DNA of 64,000 nt from Drosophila pseudoobscura (taxonomy: Eukaryota > Arthropoda > Insecta > Diptera > Drosophilidae). A program made the position numbers and the translations under genes. The notes below the pieces were generated by a model, which was not told the origin of the DNA, made no database searches, and saw only the letters and a program-made list of their open reading frames with translations. Below are positions 13,301 through 27,673 of this stretch, one piece after another; within the stretch, counting starts at the first letter, position 1, and every line of letters starts with the position of its first letter. Location: assembly GCF_009870125.1 (NCBI RefSeq), contig NC_046681.1, positions 8,259,001-8,323,000 on the forward strand, in the 5' to 3' direction.

Positions 13301-16300
13301 AGGATATTTCACCTGAGCAGGGACTTGAACTTTTCTGAAATATAACTGGTATACTTCATGTGTGTTAATTACGGGTATAACTGTTCCCCTAAGGAATCAT
13401 GATCTAATTTATATAATATTTTTGATGAGGAAAATACCCCAGAAATCAATTTCAGGGTCGGGATTGTGCTTTTAAGATTGTAGAAATATAAACAAGAATA
13501 CTATACCTGCGGTGTGTCCCCGATTGCTTTTGTTTACGGCTTTAGGACTGTGCCAAGATTTAGTTGAAAGTTTCTCTTATTGTGGTTATATTTGTTTTGT
13601 ATGCCGCATCGATGACAAACTTGTTTTTCTCAGTGTCTTCCACACAAAAGCCAAATACGTTTTTCATTTTTTTCATCCTTTCTCTTGCAGTTAGTGTAGT
13701 TGTTTAGCTAAGTCAACCGAGAATCTTCTAACTCAGTTTCCTCAGAATATTGCCAAAGAAAAATACTGTCCAGCAGCTCAGAAAAGTTTAGCTGAACTTT
13801 AAGCCAACGTCAGCAACGTAAATGCAAACGAAGCCCCTGCGAAAGATACGAATAAAAGTTTATTTCAAAGTTTTGATGCACTTTCGAAAACTGTATAAAT
13901 AAATGTTAGGTCCTCGTCTTTTTCGGCAGTCGTTGTACCCCCTAAGTCCTTCACGCTCACCCACACTCGAAGCCATTGGATGTTGGTTTATGGTAAATGC
14001 ATGTTCAGTTGAGCCAACATATTGACCAATAGAAATGGGGCTTTCAGAAGGAAGACTTAGGTTGATCCTTGGGAAGCTGCAGCTTCACGATGTGTGTTTT
14101 TATTGGAGCTACATTATCATTGGTTTATCATTATTCATTTCATTAAATATTCTTGGAACCTGTGTTATGTTTTCGAAAACTTTCGTCGCCGGTTGAACAC
14201 GTTTCGTGTATCAGTAGCTTTAGTGATTTCAAAACTACTCCTAATGCAATGAACACTGGCAGAATTGAGACCCTGGAATAACCCCCAACGGTTCAGCGAG
14301 TAGAGTTATTTATCAAGTTTTACTTCACTCACCACACCACTCTGACATAAGAATGTTTATAAGCAGCCAGCGGAAACGGAAGTGTAGCAAAGCGCCACCT
14401 GCTGGCAACAGACAGAGAATCCTTGTAGCTGCCATTGGGGACGTGGCAGGAAAAGGAAACAAACCGAGGGCTCTTTGGTTGAGAACTATAAGGATATATG
14501 TACACTAGTAGACGCAAAAGGAGCAGAAGGAGATACGACTACTCATAGATAAGCTCGGACTCCCACAGAGAGCGAGCCACAGAAAGAAAAGAAGAATGGA
14601 ACAACTTTAAGAGCTTCAATCAAATTGCTGGACTTCATCATGTTGGCTTTATAATCGGTCGCTGTACTTTGCTTTTCCTTTGTCTATTATCCTTTGGCCC
14701 CGGGTGGACCACTTGTACAGCATTTTCAGTTGATTTAAGCCTTTCGTGTTTCTATTTTTCCTTTAACAACCAAACTAGTGCTTATTCTCAGTTTCTCTTG
14801 GTTTTTATTCGCGTACCCTTTATGGTCGTATTCTTGAACGTTTTCCCTGACATAAAAAAAGCGAAAAGCAACATCTTCCTGGTGAATTATGTACACTTCT
14901 CTTCGTTTTATTTTAACCCACTTAATTGTGCTATATAAGAACACTATAAGAACTTACTAAGGCCAAACAAAAACTTTGAAAACCCTGCCAAACAATTTAG
15001 CAAAGGCTAAAGGCACAACAAAATGCTTTCAAAGTCGCCTCAAAGGATCACGAAAGAATTTAATTGTTTTTCCGTTTCGCTTTGCATATTTCTTGCTCTG
15101 TTTTATTCATCTTATTTTCACTTTATATCATTTATTTTGCTTTGAAAATCCTACCATACACCATACACTCCAGCCTCTTTCGCTTTTTGCGAGTATATGA
15201 TATGACTGGCAAAAGTAGAAAAATAAAGGAAAATAAAAAAAGGAGAAGCAATGCATCCGAAAAAAAGGAAAATCCTGCACCCACTTGAGGGCGACATTGC
15301 GGCCCGTCTCTATGGGAATAGCCTCGTCCTGCGCCGGCTGGGGTCCTTCCTTCCCCGCCTCTACAAGGGGCGACATGTCGACGCAGCCATGCCTATTGGA
15401 TGGAGCACGTCTGCTCCGGCATGACACAAGAACTTGAGAGCTAACGGCATGCAGAAATTGCATTTAGATGTGCGAAGAAAATTGCTAAAGATAATATTTG
15501 CTTTTGAGGGAATTTCGAAATGAAGATGTTAAAGTATTTTAAAGATTCTCGTAAAATCATCGTCATACCTAGTGTCAAGTTTTGGGACCACAAAACGGAG
15601 CTAAAGTTATATTCACATCTACAATTAATTGCAAATAGCCTGAATGCACGACCCGACTTCTATCGGTGCAAAGGCCAACAAGTCCCAAGAATTTCCCACA
15701 AGCATCTGCAACACTAGCACAAACCTTGAAGAGATCCTTGGCATGGGGAATTTAAATGCATATAATTTACAGCCGTTTGTGTGGGTCTGCTCGTTGCATC
15801 TGTGTGTTATTTCAATTTTGCTCATTAGCCTTTAGATATGGTAATTAGGGCAGCATCCAATGAGTGGAAGTCAAACCAAATGCACTATTCATTAAGGTGA
15901 ATACTTCCGCCTGGACAAAAAGCGGGCAGCTATCTTTAGCTCCATTGCAGTGCAGAAGCATTGACTAATTAACAACATCATCCTTGGGAGACTCCTTTGG
16001 CTAGCACTGAGTATTTTGTGTGCATTACTTAATTGCAAAACCAAATTATAGATTCCGTAACCATGGGAAATTCAAGCAGTGGTTCTATTAGTTATAAGGG
16101 CAGACGCAAGCACATTTTCGAAATTCGATTACTCTCGAATAATATAAATGAATATTTATGAATGAAACAAGCTTCTGGATCGACGAATAATATATAATGA
16201 AATTCACTGGAGTAAATCGTAAGACTTCTTAGCACAGTACGAGTATACTACGTAGATCTAACCTGCGGGCGGGTTTCTTGAAATATGGAAGCCCTCGTTC

Positions 16301-19300
16301 AACCGAAAAGGAATTCTGATTGATGAACATCAGGATTGAAACCGAGAAAGCGTGTTTTTACGACATCTGGAGTCCTCCAAAACCTGCCCACTCAATCACA
16401 CGTATACCTCGTTTTCAGATCTATAGCAAATTGAAGTAAAAAAACTTCTTCCTGTTCTTGGAAAAAATATCAAGCAATTTGTATAGTTAGTTTAAGGGAT
16501 TCAACAAGCCATCAACGTATATTGTCAGTCAAATGTGTTGAAACCAAATTGGATATTGGAAACAATGCCTTCTATTTCCAGTACTTCTATTGTTCTAAGC
16601 CTTTTCAAACAGTTGCCATTGAGCACCTGAAACTCTGCAGATATCTATTGCTTGTCGGCCATTGTCGTCGGCAAGGCTCTGAAAAGTAGGCCGACAGTTC
16701 AGACATTCCATTTAGGTCGAGACATATATATATGCGAATAAGCAGCAGTTAGTGACTGCCCACGGCATGCCCCATTACTCGTACCATCAACCCCCCAAAG
16801 CTGACTGACAGCGGCACGTTATTGGCCAGCTGGGGGCAGATTTCATTTTATTTTCTTGCCTCAGAGAAGGAGACTGTGTCCCGTGTGTGGGTGTTGAAAA
16901 ATGACCATAGACTGTCCTTGTTATCTATCACCTGTCTGGTCTGTCATTCTTCTCGGACACACCACTCCCACTCCCCCGTTCCTCTCCATTCTGTTTTTGA
17001 GTCACAACAATTTTACAGTAGTTACGGCTGCCGGCTGTTGTTCTTGGTGCTTGGAATGATGCTGTGGCACTGAGCAAGAAAATAAAATGTATTGTATCTC
17101 GAGTCCTAAGAAAAAATGATATTTCTAAAAATAAGCTGGAGGGAACATTTTTACCCTATGTGATTAGAAGGAATTTATAATCATAGATTTGATAACATAA
17201 TCATACGTTTTCACGGAAATATTTTCATTAGCTTTGGGTATCCTTCCATCCTTCATAGGGAAAATATCGATCTGCTAGGGTATCAGAAACGTAATCCTTT
17301 TTTTTTCTTGATTCCCACTGCAATCAAACATTTAAAACCAAAGGTTCAATTTCTCCAGCATATACACTACATGAACTGCAATCAGCTTGAGGTTGAATTT
17401 CTCATATTTTTCAGGCTCCCAGGCTTTTTACCGCTCGTTAGACACTACCAGCTATGGTATGGTGTGGTACCCCACAATGTTTGTAGACCGTAAAAACAAG
17501 TTCCAAAACTGAACCGAACTAAACCGAGCCGCCTCACAAATCTTTAACCCCCCAGAAAAGGGGAAAATATTTACACGACACACACGACTCCATTAAAACA
17601 AAACAAGGGGAAAATGGGCGAAGGGAAAAAAGTTGATTCCAAGCAGAGCCATGGTTTTTGTTCCACAACCAGAGGCAACATGTCTTCCATTGTAGGGGGT
17701 GCTGTGGGCAGAAGTTGCAGAGAATTTTCGGAGCATGTTACAGGCGGATGTTTTTTTAGTTTTTTTGTGACCAAGCATACGGAGAGTATGTGAACACAAA
17801 TCCTATAAACACACTGGGAGGCAGGGATAGAGGGCACAGGACAGAGGATGGCCTGCAGAGGCATGCCACTTTGTGTGCAAGTCAAGCGCACATCTGTTGA
17901 CCGAAAGCGCCGGCCAAACGAGGCTGCTTCCCCAAACATTGTACAATTTTAATGGGCTCATGGTGTGAATTGGACATGTCACCAGTCTACACTCTCGGTT
18001 CCACTCAACCTCATTCTTCACTTTCACACAGACATACAATATTTTTTCCTACAACTTTATTAAATTCGCTCTATTAAAATGGCTGAGAGTAGTGCCCCCG
18101 AAAACCAAACCATTTGTCATTAGTTTACCACTAGACAGCCCATTCTCCACAAGAGTTCCGACTTACGTCGTTGTTACTTACGTTGTTTACCACTCTTTTT
18201 GGGTGCGTCGTAAAAAATTTGCTGCCACGCTAACAGCACCCCGCCATCGCATTGCTTTAATTAACCAGCCTCATATGCTGGGTGACACCTAGAAGTATGC
18301 CATACAAATGAGAGCTCATCTGGTTGGTGGGTATGTGGGGGAGTGCCCGAATATCAGGGCCAGAATGGTAAATGACCCCCTAGTTTATCTCAGTCCCCGC
18401 AATATCCCATGGAAACTGATATGTCTGTTTACCCAGTAGCGTTGTCAAATGTCTCGCCCGGCCTTTGTTTTCCTTTTCGCTGTGAAAAATGTTGATGACT
18501 GCGGGTTGTGTTAGATGTTTGGGAAAATGACACCCGTGCTTGGGTTCGAGCTCGAAAAATCTGTATTTAAATGCAAAAATAATGACTGGGTCACGAGAAA
18601 AAGTCCTCACAACAAATTAACGAAATCAATTTGAAATTTTCATTGAGCACTTTCTGAAACTTTTCCTTTGGGTCAGCAGCATTTAAAGCACAAGCATAAA
18701 GGACCCACATACACATCGGTCCTTGGCCAAGCATTTATGAAGTCATTCGGAATTTCGACTGGAAAAAACTTTTCATGCAAAAGGCAAAAGTTTTAAGTAT
18801 TAGCTTCAATTTTCTATGTCTACCCAATTCTATTAGATCCAGCGGTTGCTGCCTTAGCCTGTTTTTGCTGCTGTTTGGCAAGTTAAAATGTTTGGAGAGA
18901 AATTCGGAAATTTAATTCTTCTATAAAATGTACTCGTGCTCCGACTGGCCCTCTGTTGCCGTGTCAAGTGTATGTTAGCCGTAAGCGTTCTGTCTCTACA
19001 CCAATTAGTAGACTGTGTTCAAGTAACAGTCTGCAAAGTTGCGGATGAGTGCGATATATGATGGAAAATATTTTCACAGAAGTGACTTGATCTAGTGGAA
19101 GTACTCTCTATTCTAACTTTAAACTAAAATCTTGATAGATTTGTTAATCGATGTACTAAATTATGGATTTTTCCACGCACTCGTTGAGCTGAGACAAATC
19201 CTCGGATAGGCGTTTAGCCTGTCCGGATGGATGAGGCTGTAGACGATATTCAACTTCTCCATCATGAGTATGAGGCACATCCGTTTTTAACCTAAGTAAC

Positions 19301-21900
19301 AGAAGGGGTGCTGTTAAGAAAGGATATATTAATTGTTTCCATTTCGATACCATATCGCCCCCGAAATTGAACCGTTCTTTCTTTGCTCTGCTTCTTGTTA
19401 ACTTAAACAGAATGCAGTCCCAATACTAAGTCAGTTTCCCCAATTGCTACTCCTTTTTCAGCGATAATGTTTGCTCTCTGGTTGCAATCAATACGTGGGC
19501 TGGCTACCATTTCAAATTCAGTTTCGAAAACTTTTCTTCCTTTTACTTTTCCTTGGTTCAAAAGTTAAGTGTTCCACAACTTTTTAAATGCTTTTAAGGG
19601 GCTGGGAATGTTTTAGGTTTCAGTAGGGTAAGGAATACCCACGGCTAAATCGATGTGCACAAGTTTTGACTGACATTTTTTATTTTTCTTTCTGCGGACG
19701 GCAACATCTTGGAATAAATGTATGATACATACGAATCTCCTCACTAAAGAATGTGGTTGCAGTTGCAGCTGGAAATGCTTTCGAGATGGGCCGTAATTTA
19801 GAGAACTGAACTTAACAGGCAGCATTCATTTATTTGCCAGCTGCCAAAGATAGTTTAAAGAGCGAGTATTTACTTAACCCTCCACCCCAAGTGATGCACT
19901 TGAGGTGGGGCCGCAGAAAGCGGCTTACAGCTGTATAATCCTTGGAAATGACATGTCAGTGGGAAGGCTCAGATACCGGGATTACCAGCACATGCAAATT
20001 GAAGTTGTTTGACGGAGGGCGAGCGGTAGTGCGGGTTAGTCTATGTCTAATCCAATTTCAATTGCTTAATCCACCATGACTGACACTAAGAGCGAGGTTG
20101 AAAGATGGATGCAGACGAAGGGCTGGGCTGTGGGAATACAATTTGTGTGGGGAGTGTTGGCCCAGCATCTTTACGCACCAAAGAACTTAGAATTGCTTTT
20201 AATTTACGCACTCACCCCCATATGAACTCGTGAACACACACAGGTACACACCCATGCAGGGAGAGATGATCGGTTTATCAACTGCGGTTGTGTTTCATTA
20301 CAAACTCCAAGTTTTCCGTATACTGAATCCGTGCCACTCCTGAAACTAAAAGGAAAGCTGTTGAGAGCAGGTTACTACCGCGTCGGTACATACTGTGTGT
20401 GAAAGCTGGCCTCGACGATATCCCGCCCGGTTGTAGGGGCATAGACAGTGCGCTCCACGCAGGAATGGGAAAGGTGTGAACCTCTGCTTTGGCGCCATTG
20501 ATTGTGGAAGAAAAAATATGTTAAACAACTTTTCTGCTCTCCGTTTCTAGCAGCTGATCACAAAGCTGCCAGACAGGTGATCGCGCAGAGTTTCTTCACG
20601 GACTGTGCTGCCGGACCGCCTTAAATGAACCAGGGCTGCCAGACTGTTGGAGTTCGGTCAACCGGGTAGGAGTTGAGCGCCAACAGAAATTTGAAATTTC
20701 AAATTTGGGAGGAGGGAAAGTTGATACTCAGGGGGAACCAAGTGGTGGCGCTGAACACCATGCCTAGTGGTCTCTGAATTGTGGTTGGGTCCTTATCAAT
20801 CTGTGCGATTATGCATTTTAAATGAAATTGCACCCTTTATTACATTGTTCTCTCGCGACCCGGAGGGGGTTCTTCTCATTAAATCGGTGAGCATACAAAT
20901 AGGAAAATCGAGGAAAGTCAACACTAATAACAATACTAATAAAATTGTAGCTGATCTTTTTACAGAGCATTCGAACATTTACGTTACACGTTTTTTGTAT
21001 TTTCGCTCACTTTCACCAATAAAGGACGCTTTAATTAGTGAAACTGACAGGTCAGGGACATGGACCATGGACCAGAAAGCTGCGGTCAGGGTTGTGATCC
21101 CCCGCCAAAAATAATGAGAGACAATTTTGGCAAACTTAAAGAGGATTGGACTTGAAACACGTTTCCAATAAGAAGCACTTTCTTGGCAGCAGCAAGCGGC
21201 AACCAATAATGAGTGGACAAATGGCCTGAACCCGGGTACGATGCGACGAGAGGGCCAACAAACACGTCTCGTTGCCTGTTTTGCGTGAATTTATGGTAAT
21301 GTAGGCAATTCTACGGCAACGGTAGCACAGCCTATCTGTCCCTCCAACCAACCAAAGAATTTTCAACTTAAGAGCACAAGGCTTGGCTGAAGTGTCGCCT
21401 AATTTATTTTCCACCTGGTGGCGACGACTGACAGATGAGCTGAAAATATCCGCCGCGTTGGGAAGTTGGCTATAAATAAAATTTATTTTTGAGCGCAATG
21501 CAATTACTGATTCGAAAATCGATTGAGACCAGCAAAATAATGAGACAGATCATTTCCACTCGCCTATCTATTATTATTATTATAATCAGCTGACTCCCGT
21601 GGAGCTGCCAACTTGTTTGGTTTTCGTTGGAAAAGTGGGCGTGGATTTTGAGCAGCACAAAAATCATCCACAACAAACTATAAAACAACGCGCAGAAATA
21701 ATACTTAGTTTATGCTTTAATAAAAAAATCAACAAGACTTAATTGTTGCTTTACACAATTTGAATGGACAAAATCTGCAGACTTTGACCCCTTAAATGTG
21801 ACATTAGGGTTTTGCAATCTACATGCCCCCGATTAACCCTTTAAAGCTCACAGCTAAGTACATGGCTTGTTATCGGAAATCGACGCGTGGATGGACGCCG
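10385..21900. other. Long AT-rich region without a supportable gene
   Basis: Over 11 kb of AT-rich sequence in which open frames are short, overlapping and without splice or promoter context. Two GC-richer islands, about 15280-15440 and 20345-20770, are open in several frames at once and cannot be assigned. A TTA microsatellite lies near 21570-21585. The region may hold introns of the plus-strand gene on its left and the upstream sequence of the zinc-finger gene on its right. Confidence 0.45.
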
Positions 21901-21947
21901 AAGTTTACAAAGAATTAGATTGAGGCGAGTTTAAAAAAAAGTGAAAA

Positions 21948-23416
21948 ATGGAGTACGTGTGCCGCGTGTGCCTGGATGGTTCCGCTCCTCTGGTGGACAT
22001 ATTCGCCGAAATTTGCGATCTCAGATTGAACATATCTGAAAGCAGCCCCGCCTGTGTCATCAGCAAGCTCGCACCTGAGCATTCTGTGGTACGTGGGGAC
22101 TCTATGCCGCAGTTTATTTGTCCCTACTGCATTCATGGAGTCCAGACTGCATATGGATATAAGTTGTTATTGGACAAAAGCTTTGCAAATTATCAACAAC
22201 GCTTGTTATCAAACAATGTTATCAATGAAACGTACACCATCGAAAGCAGCGATGAAGAGGAGGATCGCATACGTGCAAGGGAAATGCATGCGATTGAGGC
22301 GGTGCTCAATAATGCTATGCAAGAGACGGCGGACGAGGCGGTTGAAAATGACAGCGAAGAAGAAGGCACTTACACATTGAGGAATTCTCTAAGGAACTTC
22401 GCTGATGACCAGACTCGTCCGCAGATGAGCGTTTCAATGCTTACCCATGCCATTGACAAAATGGAGCAGATGCACAAGCTGGCCCAGGTGGCAAAAGCAG
22501 AGGCTCACATGCACAACAATTTACAACGGAATAAAGCCAATAAGAGGCAGAGGTAAGTATTATTGAGCAGAGCTTATACATAATCTATAATTAATATTGT
22601 CCCCCAGTCGTCACTGTGGCAAGTTGCTGTTTCCTGATGTGTGTGACAAAGGAGTCATGTCTGAGAGCCATCTAAATAGACATGAAACCAGTCACAAGAA
22701 CAAGCAGACGTCCGAACTGTGAGTACATAATATGCCTGCGAACCCGAATCAATGCTAGTTTTTCCAACAAATCAGCAACACGAAACCTCTTGGAATTAGG
22801 AACACAACTGATCGTAGTCCGTTACCGAAAAAGAAGAAACCAGAGTCGGTGGAGAGTGATTTGGAAGTGCTTTCCAGCCTTGATACCTCTAGTCGCTCAA
22901 GAAGTCCACCGTTGCCAAATATGTACGTTTTCAATCATATCGAATGATTAAATAGACATTAAATAGTTTTTTATTCACAACAGCAACGACCTTGACACTA
23001 ATATCTCAAGTCACACCAAGAAGACCAAATCATTGTCAAAGTAAGTTCATCCTTTCACCTAATGGGGTTTCTTCTTAACCTGTATTTTATCCCAAACCAG
23101 AAAACTGAATTTTCCGTGCCAGGAGTGCGGTAAAGTATTTTCGTTGAAAAGAACCCTGGAGAGACACGTTCGGTCTCACACTGGCGAACGTCCTTTCCAG
23201 TGCACGTATTGCGTGAAGAAATTTACTCGCATGGATAACCTGCTAAGGCACACTGGTGTCCACACTGGCGAGGGTCGTTACCATTGCCCTCAATGCAAAA
23301 AAAATTGTAGGCTAAAGTCTGGGCCTCAGAGACATGTTTGTAATAATCAGGCGAGGGTGCTGCCAGAAGCTGGAGATGCTGAAAAGAAAAGCGACTCACA
23401 AGTTAAGTTAAACTGA
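21948..23416 (+). CDS. ZAD-domain C2H2 zinc-finger protein (five exons, 411 aa)
   Basis: A probable nuclear DNA-binding transcription factor of the arthropod ZAD family, whose N-terminal domain binds zinc and usually dimerises. Exons are 21948-22552, 22608-22718, 22776-22922, 22984-23040 and 23101-23416. All four introns are 53-61 nt with GT-AG ends, and all interrupt codons after the second base, so the joined frame is open for 411 residues. The ZAD is residues 1-87, with Cys at 5, 8, 58 and 61 (CRVC and CPYC). An acidic stretch follows near residues 95-150. Exon 2 holds a decayed finger that keeps the second half (SHLNRHETSH) but lacks the first Cys of its CxxC pair. Exon 5 has two canonical fingers (CQECGKVFSLKRTLERHVRSH and CTYC...H) joined by a TGERPF linker. 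A third finger lacks its last His. DNA target and orthologue not identified. Confidence 0.93.
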
Positions 23417-23561
23417 AGAAAATATGCCTGAAGAGCGTTCGGTCGTCCGTTTGCCTCGTATAAAATTTCCATCGAATCTTTACTTTTGTTCTTTTTAATT
23501 TTTGGCTAATTGACGATGAAAACCCATTTATTTAGAAAACATTGTAAGAACTGGTTACATG

Positions 23562-23567
23562 AATAAA
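23562..23567 (+). terminator. AATAAA polyadenylation signal of the zinc-finger gene
   Basis: A canonical hexamer about 146 bases beyond the TGA at 23414-23416, within an AT-rich stretch. It predicts a short 3' UTR. Confidence 0.6.
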
Positions 23568-23584
23568 TAATTATTTTGTTACGT

Positions 23585-23850
23585 TTACCCCCTTGCCAAC
23601 TGGCTTTTACGGCTTGAAGGCGTGCCAAGCTGCGTATGGCCTCCGGAAGGCATGTCAGCGGACGGTCTGGCGATGAGCTCCGTGGAGCTCCCTCGTCCTC
23701 GATCGGCTCTGGCTTCTCTTGGCCTTGTCGCCGCTGCGAGCCTCTCTTTTCTTCGACTCCCTCTGCTGAAGATTGTGCGTGGAAGCCAGGCAGTCGACGC
23801 AGTAGCCCAGCCTCCTCCCTGCGCGTCGCCGATCGGCACAAGTCCCTTTT
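23585..23850 (-). mobile_element. Possible retroelement gag remnant (zinc-knuckle-like)
   Basis: This patch is distinctly GC-rich between AT-rich flanks. On the minus strand one frame reads CADRRRAGRRLGYCVDCLA followed by STHNLQQ and a Lys/Arg/Ser-rich run, ending in a stop. The Arg-rich, GYCxxCLAxxH arrangement resembles the Cys-rich part of BEL/Pao gag proteins as I know them, but the last Cys is missing. Other frames on both strands are also open, a usual side effect of GC richness. It could instead be an exon of an unknown gene. No LTR or pol is visible next to it. Confidence 0.3.
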
Positions 23851-23869
23851 TTTACCTGACCTGGTTTTG

Positions 23870-26800
23870 ATTCCTTCTCTGTGTCAGCAGGCCTGTCACG
23901 TCAGAAGGTGTGCGAAAGTTTTTGGCGCTTCAACTTTGTCATTTGACAGAGACAAAAAAGGTAAAGCAGGTCCGCTTAACGCCAGTCTTGGGTGATTTTA
24001 ATGAGCTTTTCCTTGAGTCAAAAGTTTTGACCATCATTAGTTAACAAACTGCATGTCTCGAATAGAGTCGATCAACTTTTGCGGAACTCAAGAGGTGTCG
24101 TAACATTCAGCATATTTGTGAAAAATTCGGGTTCTCTTGACATGGAAGACCACCTTCTATAGACAAATCTACTATGGCACAACTATGTGGTATCTATGGA
24201 TTTCTGGAATGTTGACATGCCTTAAGAGGTCGTATCAAATTATTTTATTTAGAACATTTAGATAAGCTACCGCAGAGAGGGAAGTCTGGACCCCCCCTAA
24301 GTGCCGTCGCGCCGTCGAGGATTTGAAAGGATGGAGATGGAGCCCCACACCGGGGAGGCAATCGTTGTCTAATAGCAGTAGACTAGACAAAGTTTGTTTC
24401 GCCTGCACTGGAACGTGGGGAAACGCAGCTGAAGAGCGTTTTGAGAACTTTTACATTTTTGGTAATTAGCTTCGTTTATCTGCATTGCACTCGCAGTTTC
24501 AACAGAGCCAAAGCCAGGGCCACAGCCAGAGCCAGACACTTCTGGAGCATCTGAATATGACATCCCTTTCTCTGTTAAATATATTTAATTAATTTGTGTT
24601 GGACAAGTTTAGTGAGTGTCGTTTCATGTATTTGATAACCACTTGTCTCTCCAATAGAAACGAGACAGAATATTAAATTTGGCTATTGTTTTACCATTAA
24701 AATGTCTGCTTAATGTTATTTATTCATTGCTGAAATCCATGGAAATTTGTTGATATATGTATGTTCTTTAAGTATCGTATAGCATAAGTATTAAACATAT
24801 TATTGACCCACTCCATATTTGGTATTCAAGCAAATACCCATTATCCTCGTCACACACCTGAGATGGAATTTCTCAGGCACAGATTTTGCCAGAGAGCACC
24901 AGAGATGCAGATTGAGTGCTTCAAGCTGTGTGTTTGCCTCATAAATAAATCAAAGACCAACATTACAGGTTGATGGATAGATGGGGAGACTGAGAGCGAG
25001 AGAAAACATTAATATCGTCCGGAGGTACAATTTCAATTTCACAGAAACATTTCTGTCACTTTTTGTGATTTGCCTTGGGTGATTAATACATCTTAATTGG
25101 CAGCTTAATTTTTGGAAAATATTTAAGCTAATTGCCTAAATTGAGATCAGTTAATCTGTCACTTAACGAAATAATTAAATAATTTAATCGATTAGCTTAA
25201 ATGTTGGATGGTTTCTATTAAAATCTTCCAGGTTAACTTTATTTGGTCTTTTCCACTATTTGCATTAAGTTTTCCTGGGATCCAGTCAGTTTTTCATTAT
25301 CCCAGTTAATGCTACCACTTTCGTTCGGTGCCATCTTGGAAACCTGTTAATATCCCCCTGAAAACTTTCGATACGTAACAGCAGGTGTGTCCAAACCCTA
25401 ATCTACTTGAGTACTTCTTTTGCGGACCTGCGTGGCAAAATGTGTAATTCCTTATCCTTATTCCATTTTCTTTCTTTTTTTTTGTGGCCCTGTCCACACC
25501 GTCAAAAAACCAATAAATTTGCATTTAAGAGACAGGCGAAAGGGCGCAAAATGGTGAATGGGAAGCATTTAAATATTAATTAATTCAATTGCAATGCGAC
25601 TCTCTTGCAATGTTCAGCAGGTCCGGTCCTGTACTATCCATGGTCACGGCATCGGCACAGAACGCCGTATAATTTGCTCCTGTTCTTTGAATCCTTTTTC
25701 TGTTCTATCTTTTCCAGTGCTTTCTTTTGCCCTCTGCCTGCTACCAATGTACCTCGGGATACCTCTGTGTGGAGGAAAGTGCGTGCGAGGGGCTCTGTCA
25801 TTGCTCTTTCGAGGAATTAAATTGCATTTCAAATAGGCAACGTTAATTGTATAAATAATTCATACTGACACGTACTTTGCAATTGCGAAATTTATTGGAA
25901 CAGGTGTGAAAGGTGAAAGGGTGTAATGTAATAAAGGCATGTTGATTGTTGTAGTTTCATATGGAATTTGTCGCGGGCTCATTTGAATAATGCAGGAGAT
26001 AAACTGACAGGAGAACTACCAATGACGGGAGCACAATGTCCGAGTGTATCCTCGAACGGTCAGCTATCAGATATATATTCTCATCAACACAATTAATTAA
26101 CAAATTTATACATTTACATGGAATTACACATCCCTATGGATGTAAAGTGTAACCAACCCACATGACATCAACAGGATGAACTTTGTTCGTTAAAAAACTT
26201 TTAAATTAAACTTTGAATGATCACAATAAAAGAGCACAGACAATTATTTCAAGGAATATGTGTATGAAATGGCACTTTACAATAATTTTTTTTCTTTGAG
26301 CCCGAAGTATGTATTTATCTCCCTATATATTAATATGTACATATGTATATAGTGAAAAATCATTTGCTGATAATCAAGGATATCTGACGTCTGGTAGCGA
26401 ATCAACTTGCACATTTGGCCATACAAAAAATTCCCATTTCTCCCTGGGAGCTGTCAGTCCTTATAAATTCACGTCGATAAAGGGGTTAAACCCTCATCAT
26501 CATTGCCATTGACAGGCAGATGGGCCTTGGTCTGGAGCTGATTCTGTTGATGTCGGCTCGACCTTTAAGCTCTTTAAATGCAATTTAATTTGACAGATGC
26601 CCATCGGAATGGTCTTTAAGGAGAAGGTCACTCGTAGCAACCTTTGCGGCCCGCTCTCCCGTTTACGGGGAAGTCAAGCATTAAAGGTGCTGCCAATCAA
26701 AAACAAAGATTTATTTTTAACTAAAACCGAGCGAGTTCAGAGTTCTGTTTGAATGGTGTCTCTTTATCCCAGTGAAAGTAATTCAGTTTATTTTGACTAT

Positions 26801-27670
26801 TTTTTTCTCTACACACACACAACTAAATTGGTTTCTAATTCCTCCCGGCAGTCTACCACTTTTTTTCCTTCTGCCATTTCTACTCAATACTGTTATTAGT
26901 CGGCCCAATTTCTGTTACTGTTTCGGCTCCTTTTTTTGCAGGGATTTCTCCTTTTTACCGGGCCGGAAAAACACTTTCTGTTGCATAGGCTTTTGGGCAT
27001 TCTCGCTGATTTCATTGTGATGGATCCAAACGGGCCTGCCCCGGACTCCTTTCATGTTATTTACTCTACTGTAAAGCTTTCCCAATTGAAAGTTAATTTC
27101 CATTGCACAGAAAGCCGCAATTATCTGGCTTCGCTCCACTCATAGAGCTCTCCCATAAAGAATTGCATTCATGGAGCACCCATATAGCTCTGGGCTAGAG
27201 CTGTTAGAAGGAATGAGAAAAAAAAACTATTATTTTACGCTAAATTGCATTCACCAGCAAAACAGTTTCATTCAACGACTTCGCACAGCCTGATAAATGG
27301 GCTTCCTGGCAACCGCCAGACGGAAAACCATAGTTTTTGCAAACAGTTTTTCCTTCCGGTCGTCTCTTTTGGTTTTCCCGGCATTCTGGTAAATTTGTGT
27401 GCAGTTCATCAGGCGGCGAGGCCTACGCCTCATTTGAGCCAAAGTATTGTCGGACAATAGGACCACCTCGAAAGCAATAACAATGACAGTTATGAGTTTT
27501 GTCCGATGCTCAGGAATGTCGATGCCGAGGAAAAAAGTTGAATGGATGCCATCCGCGGGACACGAAACAATCGAAATCAATTAAACGGGGAAGTGGAATG
27601 GTTGCGATTGATTAGAATGTTGGTGAGGATAGGAGGTGCAACTTTATCAAAGGGAAATGACTTATGCTCT
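23870..27670. other. AT-rich stretch without a supportable gene
   Basis: No open frame with coding character, RNA gene or mobile-element signature found. It contains simple TA-rich alternation near 26325-26350. Downstream is a strong minus-strand micro-exon, so part of this may be an intron of that gene. Confidence 0.45.
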
Positions 27671-27673
27671 TAC

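Noticed and set aside
15280..15460. GC-rich island with open frames on both strands
   Set aside because: The minus frame (LVEAGKEGPQPAQDEAIPIE) looks protein-like but so does the plus frame; no flanking splice sites fit, so neither was called.
20345..20770. GC-rich segment open in three minus-strand frames
   Set aside because: Cannot choose a frame, and no start, splice or polyadenylation signal supports one.
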